From Flavobacteriales bacterium UBA5040 (GTDB taxonomy: Bacteria; Bacteroidota; Bacteroidia; Flavobacteriales; Weeksellaceae), in contig DIBY01000018.1 in assembly GCA_002415135.1 (NCBI GenBank), positions 186,001 through 250,000 of the forward strand: 64,000 nt of DNA, given 5' to 3'. The notes below the pieces were generated by a model that saw only the letters and a list, made by a program, of their open reading frames with translations, ran no database searches and was not told the origin of the DNA. Position 1 is the first letter of the stretch. The number at the start of each line of letters is the position of its first letter. Shown here one piece after another: positions 59,901 through 64,000 of the stretch. Made by a program: the position numbers and the translations under genes.

Positions 59901-61709
59901 ATGCAAAACATTAGAAATATCGCAATTATTGCGCACGTTGACCACGGTAAGACTACTTTGGTTGATAAAATCATCCACGCAACCACTGTTTCCCGTGAAA
60001 ATCAGGCAGAGACAGGTGACTTAATCATGGACAACAATGACTTGGAGCGTGAGAGAGGAATTACCATTTTATCGAAAAATATTTCGGTAATGTACAAAGG
60101 CACCAAAATTAATGTAATTGATACGCCTGGTCACGCCGATTTCGGTGGAGAAGTAGAGAGAGTTTTGAAGATGGCTGACGGAGTTTTACTTTTAGTAGAT
60201 GCTTTTGAAGGACCAATGCCTCAGACTCGTTTTGTATTGCACAAAGCATTAGAATTAGGTTTAAAGCCAATTGTGGTTATTAATAAAGTAGATAAACCAA
60301 ACTGTCGTCCTGATGAAGTTCATGACAAGGTTTTCGATTTATTCTTCAACTTAGAAGCAACTGAAGAGCAATTGGATTTCCCAACGTTCTACGGTTCATC
60401 CAAACAAGGTTGGTTCAACACCAGCTTAACTCCTGCTGATGATATTACTCCATTATTAGATGGTATTATTCAGTATGTTCCAGAACCGGAAACTTTCGAA
60501 GGAAGCTTGCAAATGCAGATTACTTCATTAGATTTCTCTTCTTTCTTAGGTAGAATTGCTATCGGAAAAATCAGAAGAAATTCTATTAAAGAAGGTCAAA
60601 CAATTGGTTTAGCTCAGGAAGACGGTAAAATCATCAGAGGAAAAGTAAAAGAACTTTACGTTTTCGAAGGTCTAGGAAAGAAAAAAGTTCAGGAAGTACA
60701 AGCCGGAGATATCTGTGCAATTGTAGGTTTTGATAAATTCCAGATTGGAGATTCATTCGTTGATCTTGAAAATCCAGAACCATTGCCAAGAACTGCAATC
60801 GATGAGCCGACTTTGAACATGACGTTCTCGATTAACAACTCTCCTTTCTTCGGAAAAGATGGTAAATATGTAACTTCAAATCACCTGAAAGAAAGGTTGT
60901 ACAAGGAGTTAGAGAAAAACTTAGCTCTAAAAGTTGAACCTACTGAAGATGCCAACACTTTCTTGGTATTCGGTAGAGGTATTCTTCACCTTTCTGTTTT
61001 GATCGAAACGATGAGAAGAGAAGGTTATGAAATGACGATTGGTCAACCACAGGTAATCATCAAAGAAATTGATGGTGTGAAATGCGAGCCTTATGAATCA
61101 ATGGTTGTTGATGTACCAGACGAATTCGCTTCTAAAGTAATTGACTTAGCGACTCAAAGAAAAGGTGATCTGCATATCATGGAAACGAAAGGTGAAATGC
61201 AACACATGGAATTCGAAATTCCTTCAAGAGGATTGATCGGATTGCGTTCTCAAATGTTGACAGCAACTGCAGGTGAAGCAATTATGGCCCACCGTTTCAG
61301 CGAATACAAACCTTACAAAGGTGCTATTCCAGGTAGATTAGTTGGTGTTTTGATTAGTAAAACTCAAGGTCCAGCAACTGAATATTCAATTGCAAAATTA
61401 CAAGATAGAGGTAAGTTCTTTGTTGATCCGGGTGAAGAAATCTATGAAGGGATGATCATCGGTGAGCAAAACAAACCGGTTGATATGGTTGTTAATATTG
61501 TGGAAGCAAAACAGTTGAACAATATGCGTGCTTCTGGAAAAGATAAAGATGGTAACATTGCTCCAAAACAATTATTCTCTCTGGAAGAATGTATGGAATA
61601 TATCCAAAGTGATGAGGCGATCGAGGTAACTCCAAACTTCATCAGAATGCGTAAGAAAGTACTTTCAGAAAACGAAAGAAAACGTATTGAAAGAGGTGCA
61701 AAAGGGTAA
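59901..61709 (+). CDS. typA: Translational GTPase TypA/BipA
   Basis: From the ATG at 59901 (MQNIRNIAIIAHVDHGKTTLVD) the product has 602 residues. GTPase motifs: AHVDHGKTT, RGITILSKN, DTPGHADFGGEV and NKVDKPNCRP. Domains II-V and the TypA-specific C-terminal domain follow (ITVRE-like end region KVLSENERKRIERGAKG). It binds ribosomes during stress and at low temperature. It is a single-gene unit with its own terminator. Confidence 0.96.
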   Translation: MQNIRNIAIIAHVDHGKTTLVDKIIHATTVSRENQAETGDLIMDNNDLERERGITILSKNISVMYKGTKINVIDTPGHADFGGEVERVLKMADGVLLLVDAFEGPMPQTRFVLHKALELGLKPIVVINKVDKPNCRPDEVHDKVFDLFFNLEATEEQLDFPTFYGSSKQGWFNTSLTPADDITPLLDGIIQYVPEPETFEGSLQMQITSLDFSSFLGRIAIGKIRRNSIKEGQTIGLAQEDGKIIRGKVKELYVFEGLGKKKVQEVQAGDICAIVGFDKFQIGDSFVDLENPEPLPRTAIDEPTLNMTFSINNSPFFGKDGKYVTSNHLKERLYKELEKNLALKVEPTEDANTFLVFGRGILHLSVLIETMRREGYEMTIGQPQVIIKEIDGVKCEPYESMVVDVPDEFASKVIDLATQRKGDLHIMETKGEMQHMEFEIPSRGLIGLRSQMLTATAGEAIMAHRFSEYKPYKGAIPGRLVGVLISKTQGPATEYSIAKLQDRGKFFVDPGEEIYEGMIIGEQNKPVDMVVNIVEAKQLNNMRASGKDKDGNIAPKQLFSLEECMEYIQSDEAIEVTPNFIRMRKKVLSENERKRIERGAKG

Positions 61710-61753
61710 ACCTTCAAAACCATTCTAAATATATTGGCATTTGCCAAATTGAT

Positions 61754-61789
61754 AAAAGAGTTCCAAATTTATTTGGGACTCTTTTTTTG
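61754..61789 (+). terminator. Terminator of typA
   Basis: An almost 15-bp stem (61754-61768 with 61771-61785, one wobble) and seven T. Confidence 0.8.
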
Positions 61790-61834
61790 CTTATTTTTAT
61801 TAGATTAGCTAAAAAGTAGGTAAGAATACAAATA

Positions 61835-62797
61835 ATGAAAACCAGAAAATTTTATTTTTTAATATTAGTGATTGCAACGTTTGTAATTATCATTTCTTGT
61901 AATGCAAAAACAAAAATTGAAAATGGAGAATATTATGAAAAAATTGATGGTATATATTTAAATTATATCGTGAAAGGAAACGGTCCTTTCATGTTTGTTG
62001 GACATCCAAACTCAGGGAAAATTGGATATGAAATGACTTTAAAACCATTAGAAGAAAAGTTCACCATGGTTTATTATGACCCTCGTGGAACCGGTAAATC
62101 GGAAGCTCCTCAAAAACTGGAGGATTATAATCCTGATCACTTATCACAAGAAATTGACTTGTTAAGAAAAAAAGTGGGTGCTGATAAAATCTGGATCTTT
62201 GGCCATTCTGATCAAAGTGCCGTTGCTTTGCAATACGCTGTTGAACATCCTGAACATGTTTCAGGTTTAATTTTAACGGGGACAAGTTTTATTGGTGATT
62301 TGGACGAAACGCTTCAACGTAAAAGAGATTCAGAAAATAAGCGAATCAAAGAATCTGCCTGGTTTTCACACGTGGTAGAAGATTGGGAATACATGTACGT
62401 AAATAAAACAAGCACTGATAAAAGCGGAAAAGATTTAGCTGATTCACCAATAAAATGGTGGGCTTATGATGAAGAGAGTTCCCAAAAAGTAATACCAATC
62501 GTAAAGGTAATTTCCGAGGCAGGCAGAAGAAAACCTATTGCTGGAAAACACTTTGTTGAAATGCCATATCAACGACAGAAATATTTAGAAATTCAGAAAA
62601 AGTTCAAAAATTTGAAAGTAAGAACGCTTATCATTAATGGAAAATTTGATACGAATAATGCACCAGAATTTGCAGAAGAACTGAATAGAAATTTACTGAA
62701 TTCGAAATTAGTTTTACTTGATAAGTCTGGTCATTTTCCGTGGATCGAACAACCAGAAAAGGCTTTTGACGCAATTTTCAAATGGTTAGCCGAATAA
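61835..62797 (+). CDS. Lipoprotein alpha/beta hydrolase (S33-like) with an unusual nucleophile elbow
   Basis: The 320-residue protein has a lipoprotein signal (ATFVIIISCNAK). It then has the S33/prolyl-iminopeptidase pattern: GHPNSGKIGYE oxyanion region, YYDPRGTGKSE, nucleophile in GHSDQSA, and late NGKFDTNN (Asp) and SGHFPWIEQPE (His). The elbow is G-H-S-D-Q rather than GxSxG. The triad Ser, Asp and His are all there. It probably cleaves a peptide or ester on the periplasmic side; the substrate is unknown. Confidence 0.82.
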   Translation: MKTRKFYFLILVIATFVIIISCNAKTKIENGEYYEKIDGIYLNYIVKGNGPFMFVGHPNSGKIGYEMTLKPLEEKFTMVYYDPRGTGKSEAPQKLEDYNPDHLSQEIDLLRKKVGADKIWIFGHSDQSAVALQYAVEHPEHVSGLILTGTSFIGDLDETLQRKRDSENKRIKESAWFSHVVEDWEYMYVNKTSTDKSGKDLADSPIKWWAYDEESSQKVIPIVKVISEAGRRKPIAGKHFVEMPYQRQKYLEIQKKFKNLKVRTLIINGKFDTNNAPEFAEELNRNLLNSKLVLLDKSGHFPWIEQPEKAFDAIFKWLAE

Positions 62798-62960
62798 TTG
62801 TTAAAAATTATTTTGATCTTCATTGTTAGAAGGTTAAATCACAACCGACAAAACAATATTTAAACTCTACGATCATTAGTTTTTTTTAAGATTTTCATGA
62901 ACTGATAAATGTGATAGAACGTTATAAGAATTTTTCTTTATACTTTGTAGAATAAATATA

Positions 62961-62985
62961 AAAAGTTCCTGAATCGGGAACTTTT
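62961..62985 (+). terminator. Hairpin before higB
   Basis: A 9-bp stem AAAAGTTCC/GGAACTTTT. It lies just upstream of the higB -7 box and could end the hydrolase transcript or be part of the higBA control region. Confidence 0.6.
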
Positions 62986-62988
62986 ATA

Positions 62989-62996
62989 TATATTTG
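62989..62996 (+). promoter_or_regulatory. -7 box of higBA
   Basis: TATATTTG, 8 bp before the higB ATG; no -33 TTG at the right distance. Confidence 0.5.
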
Positions 62997-63004
62997 TATT
63001 CTAA

Positions 63005-63301
63005 ATGAAAAGAATAATTGCAAAGCGAACTTTAAAAGAGTTTTGGGAAAAATATCCTGATGCAGAACAATATCTGAAAACTTGGTTCGATATAGCAAAA
63101 ACAAATTCGTGGAAATCACCGAATGATGTTAAACAAAACTTCGCCAATGCCAGCATTCTAAAAAACAGCCGCGTCGTTTTTAATATCAAAGGAAATTCAT
63201 ATCGAATGGTAGTGAAATTTAACTATGAAAGAGAATGGGCATTCATTAGATTCATTGGCACCCATTCCGAATATGATAAAATTGACGCTAACGAAATTTA
63301 A
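63005..63301 (+). CDS. higB: HigB-type toxin (RelE superfamily mRNA interferase)
   Basis: The 98-residue basic protein (KRIIAKRTLKEFWEKYPDAEQYLKTWFDIAKTNSW, then ASILKNSRVVFNIKGNSYRMVVKFNYEREWAFIRFIGTHSEYD in outline) matches the HigB family (PF09907 type). It has the LKTWF helix and the strand ending in FIGTHSEYDKID. It is encoded before the antitoxin, 9 bp apart, the usual order for higBA. Confidence 0.9.
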   Translation: MKRIIAKRTLKEFWEKYPDAEQYLKTWFDIAKTNSWKSPNDVKQNFANASILKNSRVVFNIKGNSYRMVVKFNYEREWAFIRFIGTHSEYDKIDANEI

Positions 63302-63310
63302 TTTAACACC

Positions 63311-63679
63311 ATGAGAATAAGACCGATAAAAACAGAACAACAATATTTTCAAGCATTAGAAAAATTAGAAGAAATTTTTGATGCCAAAGAAAATACGCCT
63401 GAAGGAGATGAGGCAGAAATTTTATCTTTACTCATTGATACTTTCGAGAATGAACACTACCAGATCGAAGCACCTGATCCTATTGAAGCCATCAGAATCA
63501 GAATGGAGGAAATGGATTTAAAACAGAAAGATATGGTAGAAATTATTGGCTCGAAAAGCAAGACATCAGAAGTTTTGAACCGGAAAAAAAGATTGACTCT
63601 TGACATGATTAGGAATTTACAGGAAAAACTCAACCTATCTGCTTCTGTTCTAATTACAAAATATCCAATTAATAATTAG
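63311..63679 (+). CDS. higA: HigA-type antitoxin (XRE helix-turn-helix)
   Basis: The 122-residue protein has an N-terminal helical region (YFQALEKLEEIFDAKENTPEGDEAEIL) that should bind the toxin. The C-terminal HTH is in DLKQKDMVEIIGSKSKTSEVLNRKKRLTLDMIRNLQEKL in outline. HigA represses its own operon; the operator probably lies around 62961-62996. Confidence 0.92.
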   Translation: MRIRPIKTEQQYFQALEKLEEIFDAKENTPEGDEAEILSLLIDTFENEHYQIEAPDPIEAIRIRMEEMDLKQKDMVEIIGSKSKTSEVLNRKKRLTLDMIRNLQEKLNLSASVLITKYPINN

Positions 63680-63714
63680 TTAAAAAGTATTTTCAATAAC
63701 TGGAGATATTGGTG

Positions 63715-63749
63715 AAAAACTTTAAAGTCAATCTACTTTAAAGTTTTTT
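63715..63749 (+). terminator. Terminator of higBA
   Basis: A 14-bp stem AAAAACTTTAAAGT/ACTTTAAAGTTTTT with a 6-base loop. Confidence 0.85.
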
Positions 63750-63786
63750 GTTTTTAAATCCAAACCATTAATTACATTGCTTTTTA

Positions 63787-63794
63787 TATATTTG
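63787..63794 (+). promoter_or_regulatory. -7 box before the last gene
   Basis: TATATTTG, about 100 bp before the ATG at 63895, which implies a long leader; no -33 TTG seen. Confidence 0.4.
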
Positions 63795-63894
63795 CGATCA
63801 GCGTTTTTCAACTTATTAAATTGAGTTTATTAATCATAACGAAACAATTTTTATTAAAGCAATCCGTTTTTTATTTTCCCTTTAAAATTCATTT

Positions 63895-64000
63895 ATGAAA
63901 TACTCTTTTGCAAAAGCAGCTACTCTATTATTTTTAATTCTTTCGCTTTTCATCACTTCTTGCGCCACTAAAAAACCGGTCGCTAAAAACACCAAAAAAC
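63895..64000 (+). CDS. Lipoprotein, 3' end outside the window
   Basis: The first 35 codons: MKYSFAKAATLLFLILSL, then the lipobox FITSC (Cys23) followed by ATKKPVAKNTKK. It is a membrane-anchored lipoprotein with a charged linker. The rest of the gene lies beyond base 64000. Confidence 0.75.
   Translation, partial: MKYSFAKAATLLFLILSLFITSCATKKPVAKNTKK

Noticed and set aside
1..64000. tRNA, rRNA, insertion sequence or transposase
   Set aside because: None were recognised on either strand; the window looks like ordinary chromosome.

Overview
The window is chromosomal DNA of low G+C content from a member of the Bacteroidota. It is most likely a flavobacterium of the Weeksellaceae (Chryseobacterium/Kaistella type), although the genus cannot be fixed by reading alone. 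The evidence is the recurring Bacteroidota promoter (-7 box TAnnTTTG, often with TTG 19-20 bp upstream), genes mostly without Shine-Dalgarno sequences, type IX secretion (PorQ and two cargo proteins with C-terminal sorting domains), TamL, a GLPGLI protein, a TonB-dependent receptor with an N-terminal CarboxypepD-like domain, and a probable sulfonolipid gene pair. No rRNA, tRNA, CRISPR array, prophage or insertion sequence was seen.

Layout. 1-7 kb: end of an ATP-grasp-like gene, holB, an outer-membrane barrel gene with lptC, anmK, a GNAT-nitrilase fusion and a frameshifted lipocalin-like lipoprotein gene. 7-16 kb: TonB-dependent receptor, a secreted hypothetical, kdsA, and a large M12B-type metallopeptidase followed by a small secreted paralogue of its propeptide. 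16-23.3 kb: adenine/adenosine deaminase, a DUF2723 membrane glycosyltransferase, then a cysteine-synthase-like enzyme and an alpha-oxoamine synthase that fit cysteate synthase and cysteate acyltransferase, and an Rnk/GreA-like protein. 23.4-34 kb: a radical SAM protein, a four-repeat membrane protein, atpDC, ribF, an MmcQ/YjbR protein, an NAD(P)-binding protein, pyrH-frr, porQ and a FISUMP protein. 34-42 kb: cmk, a YtxH/holin-III/membrane-protein stress-type cassette, an rRNA methyltransferase whose 5' end overlaps that of tamL, and a secreted M28 peptidase. 42-51 kb: parE-membrane protein-parC, an FMN reductase, a T9SS adhesin-like protein, ychF and ferritin. 51-55 kb: a BlaI/BlaR1-type pair with two operator-like palindromes and a periplasmic 23-residue tandem repeat, a GLPGLI protein and a YdcH-like protein. 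54.5-59.6 kb: a frameshifted AraC regulator and a TolC-HlyD-MFS efflux operon whose HlyD gene has an in-frame TAG near its natural start. 59.9-64 kb: typA, a lipoprotein alpha/beta hydrolase, higBA and the start of a lipoprotein gene.

How it works together. Envelope biogenesis is strongly represented: KDO synthesis, LPS transport, cell-wall recycling, TamL, PorQ, T9SS cargo and probable sulfonolipids. Core information genes (holB, parE/parC, frr, pyrH, typA, ychF) are interspersed. Most convergent gene pairs share strong hairpin terminators. Several longest-ORF starts lie on or upstream of a -7 box and have been moved downstream here.

Most worth following up: the propeptide paralogue beside the M12B peptidase; the BlaI/BlaR1-like system with a repeat-based sensor in place of a penicillin-binding domain; the damaged AraC/efflux locus; the sulfonolipid pair; and two intergenic inverted repeats built from degenerate heptamers.
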